A stretch of 64,000 nt of DNA from Tipula vernalis (lineage: Eukaryota; Arthropoda; Insecta; Diptera; Tipulidae): the NCBI GenBank assembly GCA_958295665.1, contig OY282560.1, forward strand, positions 48,918,333 to 48,982,332, read 5' to 3'. Position 1 is the stretch's first letter; each line of letters begins with the position of its first letter. The notes under the pieces were generated by a model that did no database searches, had not been told where the DNA came from, and saw nothing but the letters and a program-made list of their open reading frames with translations. Below are positions 1-11,189 of the stretch, one piece after another. The position numbers and the translations under genes were made by a program.

Positions 1-5
1 CAAAC

Positions 6-35
6 AAACACAAATTCAATTCACAGCGTCAACCA
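6..35. repeat. 30-bp direct repeat, left copy
   Basis: This 30-bp stretch recurs perfectly at 3177-3206 in the same orientation. The two copies bracket the BEL/Pao relic. They are far longer than the 4-6 bp target duplication expected for an LTR element, so they could be remnants of LTR ends or a recombination footprint. Confidence 0.8.
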
Positions 36-125
36 TACCTCGCCACCTTGAAAGATGATACTTTCAAAAAGATGATCACATGAGTCAACTTCAAAGCTGG
101 GTACATTGGTGCAACTTAATTACAT

Positions 126-1361
126 TTAACTTATAACTAATTTTTTACTTGATTGAAAATTATATACTAATAATGAATTAGAGACATCATTACATTCAAT
201 TGGCAATTTTGCAAGCTTAGAAACTGTGCGTTTGTATACACCCTTCGTTGTATGAATCTCCGCGACCCTTACCCTTCCGTCAGTTCCCGGAAACACGCTA
301 TTCACCACTCCCATAAGCCACCGAGTAGAAGGTAAGTTGTCGTCAACAACCAAAACAACGTCACCTGGTCTTAAGTTATCAGAATCTGCTTTCCACTTTT
401 GCCTTTGTTGCAGTGTGTGCAAATATTCCGCTTAATATCGTTTCCATAAATCTTGCGTAAGTTTAGTGATTTTTTTCCAATTCAAAAGTCTGTTGGAAGG
501 TTGTTCTACATACGATGGTTCGGGATTAGCAACGATTGGCCGATGTATTAAGAAATGTGCCGAAGTTAATGGTAATGGGCCGGATGGATCATTTGAAATA
601 GCAACAAGTGCTTTTTGAGTTCAGTATGCCCTCTACCTTTACTAACAATCAATTTGTTCAACTCCTCGTAGCTGAAATTTACGTCCTTGGTAATTCGGTG
701 GATATGCGTTTTGAAGCTTTTTATTGAAGATTCCCACAAACCTCCGAAGTTTGGGCTCTCGGCGGAATGAATTTCCATTTGATAGATTCCGTAATACAAA
801 ACTCGGAAATCCTCTTCTCTTTCTGTTGAAGATTAAAGTCGTTGAATGCTGCTTGTAACTCCTTGTTGGATCCAATGAAATTAGTTCCGTTGTCTGGCCA
901 AATGATATTTGGTTTTCCTGTGCAATATAGAAAACGTTTTAATGCCAAAATGAATTTGTCTGACGACAAATCTGAAACAATTTCCAAATTTATGCATTTA
1001 GTGCAGAACAAACAAATAAAACAACATAAACCTTTTCAGGTGTTCGTTGTCTCTTTACTTGTTTTACGTAAAACGGACCACATAAATCGACTCCCGTAAT
1101 TGAAAATGGTGCTGATGGTTCGGCACGTTCTGGGAGCAAATTACCTATGACCTGGTATATAATTACTGGTTTTAATTTAAAACATTCGATACAATTCCGA
1201 ATTGTGTGGTTGGTTATTGATCTTGCATTTATTGGCCAGTACTTTTGGCGAACAAAACTAATTAGTAATGCAACACCTGCATGTGCATATTTCTTATGGT
1301 ATTCTCTAAATAAGGCGTTGGTAATATGGTTATGATCTGGTAAGAGAATTTGATGTTTCAT
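126..1361 (-). pseudogene. BEL/Pao integrase and DUF5641 remnant
   Basis: The fragments, from the N-terminal side at 1361 leftwards, are an H2C2 zinc-binding segment (key H and C residues near 1170-1300), the integrase core with VDLCGPF and a PDNGTNF motif carrying the first two catalytic aspartates, and GLWESSIKSFK with the glutamate. A DUF5641 C-terminus follows at 126-422 (LRPGDVVLVVDDNLPSTRW). The pieces lie in different frames and are separated by stops, so this is a pseudogene. In active elements this domain joins the cDNA to host DNA in the nucleus. Family assignment rests on the DUF5641 tail and the GLWE-type motif, which are typical of Pao integrases. Confidence 0.75.
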
Positions 1362-1399
1362 TTCTAATGGTAAATTTATATTTGATAGACATCAAATCA

Positions 1400-2600
1400 T
1401 CATGATAAACCATTTGCACTCCTTGCAGACGCGTCAAAAACCACTCGAAGTTTTGTGCTGCTACTCGTGGGTTTTAACACTGGGTGATGGGGCAGATAAT
1501 GTTTCATCACTGACGTATTGTCGAAATCCTCGTTCACCTCTTTCATATGATTTAAACTTAGATACTCTGCCATGAACTTACAGTACTGTTCCTTTAATAA
1601 CTCATTCTGCTGCAATTTCTTTTCAATAATTAAAAATTTATGTAAAGCCAATTGCTTAGTATCGCACAATCTCGTTATGTTCTCGCGTAGTAGCAACTTA
1701 ACGATATAACGACCTTGCTGATTTCTCTTCACATGCTTAGTATAAGTTTATTCACAAAATCTTTCTTCAGTTGACCAGAAGGTTTTTTGTGTAATATTCT
1801 CGATCTCCCAAAAACTTCTGTCACTGTGGAGTTGTCCAAAACACTTGAGTCAGAAAAAAACGTTAAATTTTGTTCGACTGAATCAAGATATGCACCACCT
1901 ACGATAAATCCGAATTTTGATTCTATAAAATAGGCCAAATTGTAACATGTGAGTTAAATCTTTTGTTGTGTAATTCTCTGAACTTGCACTGTCTAGCAGC
2001 GCACGACAATAATGTGATTTCCCTCGGCCATCCATTATCAGGACCAATGCCGTTGCAAATATTTTTGTGGTTCCTGAATTCAACCTTTTACCGAACATGG
2101 TTGATTTATCTTGATCTGAAGGATCTGCTTCAGTAGTTAACGCCGTCACTATATTTTGATTACTCGTTACTTCATCAGCTGGCTTGGCTCGTTGATTTAA
2201 GTGAAGCAACGTGTTGTGATATTTATTGCACACTCTACACTTACTGGCTTTATAAAATTTATTTGAATGGTCAGATCCAAGACAGTTGAAACATCTACTC
2301 GACTTAGCAACAAACACATTCCTGTCTAAAGGCGTCATACTAATAAAACTATCACACCTATAAAGCAGATGTTCCTTTTCACTGTACAACAAACACTAAC
2401 TCGAATTGTATGATTCTAACTGTGATTTAAATCCAGGTTGCTGATTACATATTAACTGCTTTTGATGTAACAAATGTTGTTAAATGCTTCGGTATTGTTG
2501 TTCGTTTTCGTGCCTCAGTATCCATAAATGATTTTAATTCTTCCCATGTTGGATGAATATTTGGCACAACTTGTTCTTCCCACTTCATCTTGATCCCACT
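1400..2600 (-). pseudogene. BEL/Pao gag, protease and RT N-terminus remnant
   Basis: From 2600 leftwards there is a gag-like stretch (HPTWEELKSFMDTEARKR), broken by a stop near 2445. A longer frame at 1883-2392 follows, with zinc-knuckle-like cysteines (CFNCLGSDH, CRVCNKYH) and a retropepsin-like site. The site reads LLDSAS where LLDSGS is usual, so the catalytic-loop glycine is lost. The frame at 1400-1732 ends in KLRVVFDASA, the opening motif of Pao reverse transcriptase, and the rest of RT is absent. Order and spacing fit Pao polyproteins, but at least three frames are needed. The deletion junction lies between 1361 and 1400. Confidence 0.7.
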
Positions 2601-3176
2601 TCTTCATGATTGAGGTTGTGCACGACCTTAATTAACTGTGATATACCGTAATGAGCGAATCACCTCGTGCTCAACTATGATGTAACTATGCAAGTTGCCA
2701 AACAATGACTTGCTAAACTTTAAAATGCTTGATTCCGATTGACACTGTTGACTTCTTCTGCCACAGAATTGACTATGATTCAGGATTCTTGACAACTACC
2801 TGATATCCAACACGATGAACCCGTTCTGAATTAGGTTATATACTGCACGTGCTTACACAAATTAATTGATTTGATAACCTCACAAATCTACTTGATTTAA
2901 TAACACCATAATATCCTGCTCGATCAGGATCAGGACCAATGTAATGAATTGATTTGAATAAACAACACAGAATAGTGGACTGTAATTTTGTTATTTATTT
3001 TATTTTTATTAACAACATGTGGTTCTTTGTGAACGTGTGTAAGCAACCAAAAAAAAAACTCTAATTCCTTTTTTTCTTTTCTTTTTCTTTTTAGTTAACT
3101 TCGTTTTGTTGTATTCATGCGACATCTATATCCCAATGAACAGAAAAAAGATATTACAAAATAATGGTTTCCCTAT

Positions 3177-3206
3177 AAACACAAATTCAATTCACAGCGT
3201 CAACCA
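3177..3206. repeat. 30-bp direct repeat, right copy
   Basis: This is the second perfect copy of the repeat at 6-35. It runs directly into the Gypsy pol relic that begins at about 3207. Confidence 0.8.
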
Positions 3207-3960
3207 CAATGCTTCGAAACTTCCAAGGATATATTAACTAATATCGGAGGAATCCTAAAATATCCAGATTTCTCGAAGGACTTTTAACTCACAACAAACG
3301 TTTCTAGAGGAAGAATATTTAGCGATTATCTGTACAGTAAATTCTTGATCATTACTGATCACAAGCCACTCGTTTGGTTATTTAATACCAAGGACTCTAC
3401 ATCAAAGTTAATTAGATGGTGGTTAGCTTTGGAGGAATACAGTTACATCATAAAGTACGAAAAAGGCAACATCAATGCTGATGCACTGTCTCGTATCGAA
3501 TTAACTAACCAATTGGAAATGAATTAATTTTCAGTGCAAGCTAACAATTTAAATAACATAGACCTATCACATGACGACATGCAGATATCAAACAAAGAAG
3601 TGCCTACATCAAACTCAACTTTGAACAAATTTCTTAATCAATTCGTCATTCAACACAAAAACCGATTTAGCAATATTCCTCAATAGTTAAACAAACAACA
3701 GAAAAATCTTGGCAGGATACACCGATGAGTTACCTCAATAAAAAATGGACGTTAAAGACACTCAGGAACAAGCAAAAGCTATCAAAAATGAGTACTAGAC
3801 ACATTCGTGCTTTTCGGGAAAACATTTATCACTCCCATCCATAAATTTCCTTGTTAAGCAACAGCAATCGAAATTCCAGATAGCAGAACAGAAACGATAA
3901 AAAATAAATTCTTCGCCAGAGAAGGTTTACCGAAAATTCTAACATTAGACTCTTAGTTGA
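3207..3960 (+). pseudogene. Ty3/Gypsy pol fragment (RT-RNase H connection, RNase H)
   Basis: The fragment starts with a connection-type segment (CFETSKDILTN, then GGILKYPDFSKDF) that ends in a stop. An open RNase H C-terminal piece follows at about 3336-3527, with the signature ITDHKPLVWLF and the ending NADALSR. This is typical of Gypsy elements related to 17.6/297. The RNase H N-terminal half is missing, so there is an internal deletion near 3290-3335. Downstream (about 3530-3960) short decayed pieces persist in several frames. The fragment abuts the 30-bp repeat that flanks the BEL relic, which suggests nested insertion. It is non-functional. Confidence 0.7.
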
Positions 3961-6959
3961 CTTTTATTAGACTTTTCGTTGACATACCGAACCTCGTTCC
4001 ACGATGACTTACTGGATTGGTTCAACCTTAACCCAGTGCTTTCGAGATCTTTCACTTTTTATTCCACTAATTTAATAATTTCACTTCACTTTTTAAAACA
4101 AAAACTTACTCCCTACTTACTGCAAATTTGTTTAAAATGTCAGATTTTAATAATTTGATCCGAGTTTCATCACTGATACGTACTAAACATCATTTAATGA
4201 ACATTTTTTGTAGGTAACGTAATGCGAACGCTATAATCTTAATTTAAATAACACAAAATTTCTGATTCGCACCATAGACCACACCATTCATTATTAGTTG
4301 TTTTCATCACACAACATACTTTCGAATTTCAATCAAACAACAAAAAAAAAACACAAATTTCAACATTAAACTAATTTACGTCAATCGCGCGCGATCTTCA
4401 ATTGTATACCTTAAAATCCGTTAACAATCTTGCTAATCATGCTTTGAATTTCCAATTGTTTTACGATCGTAAAATTTAAAACTTTATTGTACATGAAAAG
4501 ACATGATAGAAACAAATGAATACATTTTGTTTTAACTGTTGTCGATCTTCTTTTTTCAACTCTCTCATTATACATAATATGCATTCTAGACCATCAAACA
4601 AAAACAAAATACGGTGTATTTTACCTTCATCGAGAGAATGGTTTAACCGCAGCAAAGAATTTACGGGTATTTGAGAAATTCCCTTTGGCTTCTCATTGTT
4701 AGCAATATGAGCACATACATGTGATCAATCAATAATTTTGTTTGTGCCCAAATTTTTTTTTATTATTTTATGATTATTATCACGTTTGTGCGTGTTTTAA
4801 AAAAAGTTTGTGTGTCAAATAGGTATAACGTGTGCGATCACCTATATTCGATTCGAGGAATTATACAAAAATAAAAAATATTTGATCGTTTTATGCATGG
4901 CGGCCATTATATCTACATACATATGTATCTACATAATATTGTATGATGTAAACTGTGTGCTAATTGCGCACAGCAAAAACTAAAAAAAAATTGAAAATCT
5001 AATGAAGCAATCACAATTTTAAATAATATTTAGCTATTAAGTGTTGCTTGTTGTTAATAAACATAGAATAATATTTAATAAGACGACGCCATATTTGTAT
5101 GTTGAATGAGTATAAGTAATAAAATGTAAAAAAATGGAACAACAGTTAAATCGTCTTGTTTCGGTTTGAATATGAAACTTGCTCATGCATAGGGTTTTGT
5201 TATGGAGGTAAAATTTCTTGATCGTTAATACTGGCAGTGTTGAAGACTTGAGCTCAATAATCTCTATTTTGAATAACATTTATGTATTACAAACATTTCA
5301 ATGCACTTAAACAAATTACATTTACATTCTTTTTGTATGCACATAAGAAATAGATGCGATCGCGACCCTAACATATACGATCACTTTTACTTGATCTCTA
5401 ATATATATATTTATGCGTATATGGAAATTAGATCAATTTTCACTTTCTGTAATTTACCAAATTTATTGTTTCTTGGGCTTGATAAAATTTTCACTTTTTG
5501 TAATGTATGTCTAAAATTGTTTGAAGTCGCCTTATCAGTCATATAAATAAAATTCAAGAGTTATGCTGTAATAATATTTATAAATGAGTATATAGAAGGT
5601 GAATAAAGGTCACAAAAGGCTGTCAAATTAATTTGTTCGATATTCAATATCAATAAAAAAAACTTTCTCATAAGTGCCGGTTGCTTATCTTTTGAAGTAA
5701 AATAAAAATGAGCAATTAAATTACGAGAGAGAAAAAAAATGTTCATGCTCATAAAATAATAATTTATTAATTAAGGGATTATAAAACGTTAAATCGTATG
5801 CACCATTTTGATTTGTGGGCGGCTTTCTCGACTTTTACTTTTGTGGGGGCCTAGCAGCTATACGGGCATATTGAGATCAGTAACGATCATGATTTATCCG
5901 CGAAATATATACATACTTGAAAATTCAAAAAATCATGTTCATGGCTAACGACAATTTTATACGCCATCACCTATAGTACTACTATACAATATCAAGGTGA
6001 TCGCGTACACTATTTAAAAAAAAAAAAAAAATAGAGATAAACATTATTCCGAACACACGTTTGCGATCGTACCTTAATATTTAGAAATCGATCGTACAAT
6101 GACCTAAATATTTTGTCTAAATGTTGACCTTTCAAACGATAACTTTTTTCTTTTGTTATTGTTGTGTACCTGTTATCACATAAATAAATATTAAATAAAA
6201 TAAAAAAAAAATGATCGATCAATTTACATGATCATGTTCGTCTGTGTTGCTTATGTAAACGGAAACCATTGAGTAAACAGATAGAGAGTATGACACCGCA
6301 AATTTCAAAGCGACATACCAGCTGAAGTGTCTAAAAATAGTACCAAAAATCTCAAATGGATTGGGTCTTTGGTTATTGTGTTCAAAAATATATTTTCATT
6401 CATAAAAAATGTTTGCCGTCCTTTTTTTGTTTTTTGTTTCGCATGACATTATACAAAACCAACAACAAATCCAATGAAACGAAAACATAAAACGATTTAC
6501 GACATTAGATTTGTTGTTGGTTCTGTATTAAAATTAGGTAAAAAGATGTATGTAAATATTTTTTGGTATTATGTCGGATATTTTGAAAGTGGTGTGTGTT
6601 CATATTTCGTTGAATTGAAATATGAAAGAATTGGGAATCAATAAATGAAAATTTATTTGGGATTTTGAATTTTTTTGTTTTTGCATAAGAACATATCGCA
6701 TTTTGTAAATCATTATTTTTCGAAATGTCTTCGTAAATTTTTTCACACGTTTCGTGCTTTCCTCTAGCCAATAACATGGCTTTAACGCGGTTTCTATTTG
6801 CATTTGGGTTTTTACAGCTGCCCATAAATTATTAACTAAGGAAAGTATAAGATGATGGTCAATCGAGCGTTTGCAATTTCAAGTATCGGTTAATTCGAGT
6901 GCGACACTTACTTTTTCGTGTTATGACAGAAAATTAGTTTAATTTTTGTCATTTACGAA
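3961..6959. other. AT-rich non-coding stretch
   Basis: I see no gene with recognisable domains here. The sequence has short poly-A and poly-T runs and small microsatellites (for example TACATACATATG near 4915). An unrecognised minus-strand ORF of about 106 codons lies at 6505-6825. Its first half has a protein-like composition, but it matches nothing I recognise. Confidence 0.5.
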
Positions 6960-7505
6960 ATGGGTTGCATTACGCTTGAACAAAATTGGGAAATATTGAA
7001 TATTTACTTTCAAAGTGGTGAGTCTTCTACCCAAACTGTAAGAAATTTACGTGGAAAATTAAATAGAAATTAAATGCCTACAAGGCAATTTGTTTATTAA
7101 TTTGTGAAGCGAGCTCGTGAAACTTAATTATTATTGGATAAACAAACAAGTGCATTTGCATTAACAGCGCGTACAGCCAATACCATTGCAGCTGTTGCTC
7201 AGAATGTGTCTGAGCATCCATCAATTTCAACTCGCCATCGTGCTCAATGGGGAGCGTTACCGAGCCATGATAAACGAGTTTTTGGTACCCAAAATTCAAG
7301 AGGAGGACACACAAGACAACAGAACGGCACAAATTGCCACACAGCAAACGAAACAATCGGTCTTTTGCACACTATCTTCGGGGATCGATTAATCAGCCGT
7401 AATGGAGTTGTCAATTGGCCACCACGCAGCTGCGATTTAACATGCGTTTTTGACTGTTACTTTCGATTTACAAATCACATGAAAGCAATCCATCTCAATA
7501 TATAA
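6960..7505 (+). pseudogene. Tc1/mariner-superfamily transposase relic, copy A
   Basis: An ATG at 6960 opens a transposase N-terminus (FQSGESSTQTVRNLRGKL) that hits stops. RTANTIAAVAQNVSEHPS follows, which is the linker seen in this insect mariner-like family. The sequence then jumps to NGERYRAMINEF, ISRNGVVNWPPRSCDLT, the C-terminal catalytic part, so about the central third is deleted. At the second catalytic aspartate, in the motif usually reading QQDGATCHT, this copy reads QQNGTNCHT, an Asp-to-Asn change. At least two frames are needed. It is a dead copy of the same family as 8150-8520 and 13399-13859. Confidence 0.75.
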
Positions 7506-7511
7506 CACCAA

Positions 7512-7775
7512 GCTGATTTTATACAAAGTTTCTAATGATTTTTGGAAAATCGAATTTTCCCACGGGAAACTTGAACTAAATTTTTTCTTGCAATAGCTAT
7601 TGACAAGTCACATCAATGTAATGCATCCCCAGACGTAACACTCTAGAGGCTGATTTTATGCAAAGTTTGTAATGATTTTTGGAAAATCGAATTCTCGTAG
7701 GACATTTTTCTTGAACTTTTTTCCTTGCGATAGCTGTTGACATAACACTCTAGACGCTGATTTTGTACCAATTCA
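7512..7775. repeat. Imperfect tandem repeat, about 140-bp period
   Basis: A block beginning GCTGATTTTATACAAAGTTT at about 7512 recurs, with few differences, at about 7651. A shorter third start (CGCTGATTTTGTACC) lies near 7756. Each unit contains TGATTTTTGGAAAATCGAATT, and the first two are followed by a CTTGC-type motif. It directly follows mariner copy A and could be its duplicated flank. Confidence 0.65.
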
Positions 7776-8149
7776 AAATATTTTTTTGGGTTTCGCGAGT
7801 TTTCCATAATTTTCTACGAGAAGGCAGGTTTTTTCACTTAAGAATATTGACAAAAATCTTCAATGCTATCCATGCATCCATAGTAATTTGCGGCTAAACA
7901 CTGCCGACTGTTTACGACTTAATTTTTTACTTTCGGCTTGCAATTTTCGGCTAACTTTAACAGTATTTAAATATGTAAAGGATGTTCAAATTTGAGGTCT
8001 CTTTTCAAATATTCCGTCATTTATACTTTTGGTACTAGAGTACCATATGTTATTTGACAAATGACAAGTACAAACATTCCTGTTAGTTGAAATGAGAATT
8101 GGGATTTTGGTGTGGTGGTGGTAATTGGTCCATATTTTTTCCAATAATT

Positions 8150-8520
8150 CAATTCAATTACTGTAAATGGAGCTCGATATCGAGGGATGATTAGAAACTT
8201 CTTGTGGAGTCAATTGGAAGATATTGATCTGCAGAATATGTGGTTTGACCAGAAAGGTGCAACATGCTTCATAGCAAAGGAATCAATCGATCTTTTGAAA
8301 GAGAAGTTGGTTATGCGGATAGTCTTCAAACTGTTCAACACTTCAAGACAACATCATCGAGCAAACATCACTAATTGAACCATCATTACGCGAAAAAATT
8401 ATTCAAAATTTTAGTAAGAGATTGACAGCCTGCCAAGATAGCAGAAGAGGTCACTTGAACGACATCCTTTTTCATTATTAACCGGAACCAATGTACTTTA
8501 ATTTCCAATAAAAATAAATA
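8150..8520 (+). pseudogene. Tc1/mariner-superfamily transposase relic, copy B (C-terminal part)
   Basis: The fragment starts inside the catalytic domain (TVNGARYRGMIRNFLWSQL), continues through LQNMWFDQKGATCFIAKESI and ends with RRGHLNDI, the usual C-terminus of this family. The catalytic motif reads DQKGATC where QQDGATC is expected, so the aspartate is replaced. A frameshift separates the DDE core from the C-terminal tail near 8310. The 5' half is absent. It belongs to the same family as copies A and C and ends a little over 100 bp upstream of the P-like exon. Confidence 0.75.
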
Positions 8521-8633
8521 AAGATTTCACACAATTTATGTCTTTTATGTAAAATTTAAAAAGATACCCCATAAAAAGAAACAACTACATTACTAAATTA
8601 ACTATGCATTCTTCTCTTTTTATATATTAAGGT

Positions 8634-9224
8634 AATGTCAATATAGAAGAGGACTCCAATAGGGACTGCGATGTGGAGGATATTGAAGATCCAAATAAAT
8701 GCGAGTTTGATGATTCTGATGCAGAAGCCGAAGATACTGTTGTTGACGAACATGGAATGGATCCAACTATTAACGATATGGCAACAACTTATTTTGCAGG
8801 ATACGTTGCACATGCCGTATCAAAAATACACAACTGCAGTGATTGCAAATCTTTTATGTGCAAGGAAAATTTGGATAATAATTACGTCAATTCAGAAAGG
8901 CTAATAAAATATCGCCAGTTCGCAAATACTGTAAACGGGGGTTTATTAGTTCCAACAACGGCATTTGTTGTTATAGTTCAAAACATCATCAACTGTTTCG
9001 AGAATAATTTTGACGAATTTTGTTTCGAACACAACGTGTTAAAAAAATTATTTAATGTATGTGAAAAGGAAATTAAAACACCTTGTGAAATTTTGGAACA
9101 CACGAACCATTTGATTATCCATACAATGCGAGTGCTCATTCGTGCAAAACTCAAAATTATAAATGCTTCGGCGAAAAATAAAAAAAGAAAATTAAGAAAA
9201 TTTGATATTGTAAACCATATTTAA
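8634..9224 (+). CDS. P-element-like (THAP9-type) transposase C-terminal exon
   Basis: This open frame of about 196 codons ends in TAA and has no ATG at its start. A pyrimidine-rich tract and an AG at 8630-8631 precede it, so it looks like a last exon entered through a 3' splice site. It begins with an acidic segment (DDSDAEAEDTVVDEHG). It then shows the pattern YFAGYVAHAVSKIHNCSDCK, NGGLLVPT and a following helix with CFENNF, as in C-terminal regions of P-element and THAP9 transposases. A basic tail (KKRKLRK) ends the protein. The catalytic domain and the N-terminal THAP DNA-binding domain are not visible upstream, where a mariner relic lies instead. It could be a remnant of a P-like element or an exon captured by a host gene. 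The family call rests on motif pattern only. Confidence 0.55.
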   Translation, partial: NVNIEEDSNRDCDVEDIEDPNKCEFDDSDAEAEDTVVDEHGMDPTINDMATTYFAGYVAHAVSKIHNCSDCKSFMCKENLDNNYVNSERLIKYRQFANTVNGGLLVPTTAFVVIVQNIINCFENNFDEFCFEHNVLKKLFNVCEKEIKTPCEILEHTNHLIIHTMRVLIRAKLKIINASAKNKKRKLRKFDIVNHI

Positions 9225-9540
9225 ATTAACAAGCAACTAATTACAAATACATAAACAAAAACGAATTTATCCTTTTTTCACTGTGTTTTGAATGAATTGA
9301 AAATAAAAGAATTACGGTATTTAGTGTATAACAATAAGCAAAATAGAAAATAAATAAACAACAGTGCGTAAACACACGCCCATTTTTTTTAGTAAAAAAA
9401 GTAGTAAAGTAACAAACCAAAAATCGCGCTTGCAGCGACATACCAACCTCGTAGCGGCGAAATTGCCCGGTGTCATTTCTATATGTAAATATTTTTTGCG
9501 GAAACATAAAACCACAGAAAAACAAAAAAAAATTTTTTAC
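9225..9540. other. Non-coding, AT-rich
   Basis: No gene is recognised. A more GC-rich patch occurs at 9424-9480. Overlapping short frames on both strands look like chance. Confidence 0.4.
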
Positions 9541-9873
9541 AAGTGATTCTTGACACTAATGCATATACATACATACATATATACATACATAATGTTTTAT
9601 GTTATTTACGTAACGGTTATAAATTTTCACAAAACAGTTTTCTTTATTACTTTACTATATTTTATTGATATTTCGTGATCCCAAATGCATTTTCATCCGT
9701 ACCATATTAAGCAATTGTATAATATTCTGGAATTCTAAATCTCGCGTCGTGTGGTTGACACAATTTCTTTAGTCTTAAAAATACATTTTTTGTTGAAATC
9801 TCGTTTGGTGCGAATAGATGATGATCAATTTCGAAACTAAATACCACAAAAGATTTATTGCTCTGAATAATTT
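9541..9873 (+). repeat. Possible solo LTR (errantivirus-like ends)
   Basis: The segment starts AGTGATTCTTG and ends TGAATAATT immediately before a tRNA-Lys-type primer binding site. Gypsy/errantivirus LTRs commonly start AGT and end AATT or similar. It carries an ACAT microsatellite near the left end. No second copy of the LTR was found in the window, so the left boundary is a guess. Confidence 0.3.
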
Positions 9874-9874
9874 G

Positions 9875-9891
9875 GGGCGCCCAACGTGGGG
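9875..9891 (+). other. Primer binding site, complementary to tRNA-Lys 3' end
   Basis: GGCGCCCAACGTGGGGA matches the complement of the 3' end of tRNA-Lys(CTT), which ends CCCCACGTTGGGCGCCA. One extra G sits between the expected TGG start and this core. Such a site marks the internal edge of a 5' LTR. No gag follows in the next kilobase. Confidence 0.55.
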
Positions 9892-11185
9892 ACGCATTTT
9901 AATATTTTAGTACCGTAAAATATATAAATTTGGCAACATAATTTTGGTTTAGCATTTTGTTTATGTAAAAAGAACCGACATTGTGTAAATACGGATTATG
10001 TTATTTAAACAATTGTCTCATTCTTACTTACGAGTATGTATGTATATCAAAGAAAGTCATTCACAGTATTATATTCTTAGTTTGGTTTTCTAGAATGGAC
10101 CGTTTTATATGCATGTATAAAAATATAAAATATACAAACACCGAATTAAGAAATATACAACATGCGTTATTTGTTTTTGTTTTATGTATGGATGTTGTGT
10201 TAATCTTGTATTATGTCTTAATCTAGTTTTACAGTCTAGATATTTAAAAAATTAATTTAAAAAAAAATTTAAAAAACGCAAAATTCCGTCTGAAGACGTT
10301 CCATTCAATATGCATATACATTTGTACATAAATATAACGTAAGATGGAAATAATAAGTAAAAGAAGTATTGCACCATCCTACACGATGATCGCGTCTTTG
10401 TTTGGAGTTTTGGGTTAATATTTTGTATAATTTGCGCGATCATAATATAAGTACATACACATATATTGAGAAAGTTTTAATTTTTTTAAACAAAATTCAA
10501 ATTTTAATTACAGACAATCATTCAAATGATCTTCATTTGAGTGATCTTTAAATTTTATGTTTTTTTTTCAAATATTTTCAATAACCATTACCAAATCAAC
10601 TTGCAACTTTTTACAATCTGAAATCTGTGTATGGTAATTAATTAATTAGATGATCGTAAGTATCTTAAAATTTCAGGAAGTAAAATAATTCATTGATCGT
10701 GATCTCCAAAAAAGATGCACGATCATTGTAAAACAAATTTGAGTGCGAGGCAAATTTTAATGTAAACACAAAATATTTTGTGGTTTGAAAACAAGTTGTC
10801 AATTAAAAAAATTAAATTTGATTAAAGAAAAATTGTGTCTGTCGGTCTGCCGGCATTAAGCTTAATTGATCATTTAATACGGTTAAAAATTTAATTTAAT
10901 TTTGTGTAATCTAAATATTAAAGTTTTAATACCAAAAGCTTAAGACCTAAAAATTTGCAAAAGTGTAACTGACGTATTTCTTAATCAACAACTTTTAAGG
11001 AATAAATCACTTGAGTCGCAGGGAATTTTACTTAAATTTAAAATAAATTTAGTTAGGTAAAATACAAAGGAATATTCTCTTAACTCTCTCAAATATTTTT
11101 TCTTTGTTTTTGATTAGGCTTGACTCATTCGTCAAATAGTCGGCTAGTAGTTATTTCGTATCAAATTGTTGACCCACTCATCTTA
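9892..11185. other. Non-coding, AT-rich
   Basis: No coding domain is recognised. Short frames on both strands lack motifs. Several GATC-containing words recur (about 10390-10740) without forming an array. Confidence 0.4.
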
Positions 11186-11189
11186 ATAA

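Larger units (their letters stand above)
36..3176 (-). mobile_element. BEL/Pao LTR retrotransposon relic, internally deleted
   Basis: Reading the minus strand from right to left gives decayed gag, zinc-knuckle-like cysteines, an aspartic protease of the Pao DUF1758 type, the first part of the Pao reverse transcriptase, the integrase and the C-terminal DUF5641 domain. This is the BEL/Pao domain order. Reverse transcriptase stops near 1400 and integrase starts near 1361, so the RT catalytic core and RNase H have been deleted. No convincing LTR pair is visible apart from the 30-bp repeats. The stretch at 2620-3176 has no coding signal and includes a pyrimidine-rich tract near 3062-3092. The element cannot be autonomous. 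Confidence 0.75.

Noticed and set aside
6505..6825. 106-codon minus-strand frame as a gene
   Set aside because: The first half looks protein-like, but the second half is low-complexity and no domain is recognisable. I kept it only as a remark on the non-coding stretch.
7078..7356. 92-codon minus-strand frame
   Set aside because: It is antisense to mariner copy A and has no motifs.
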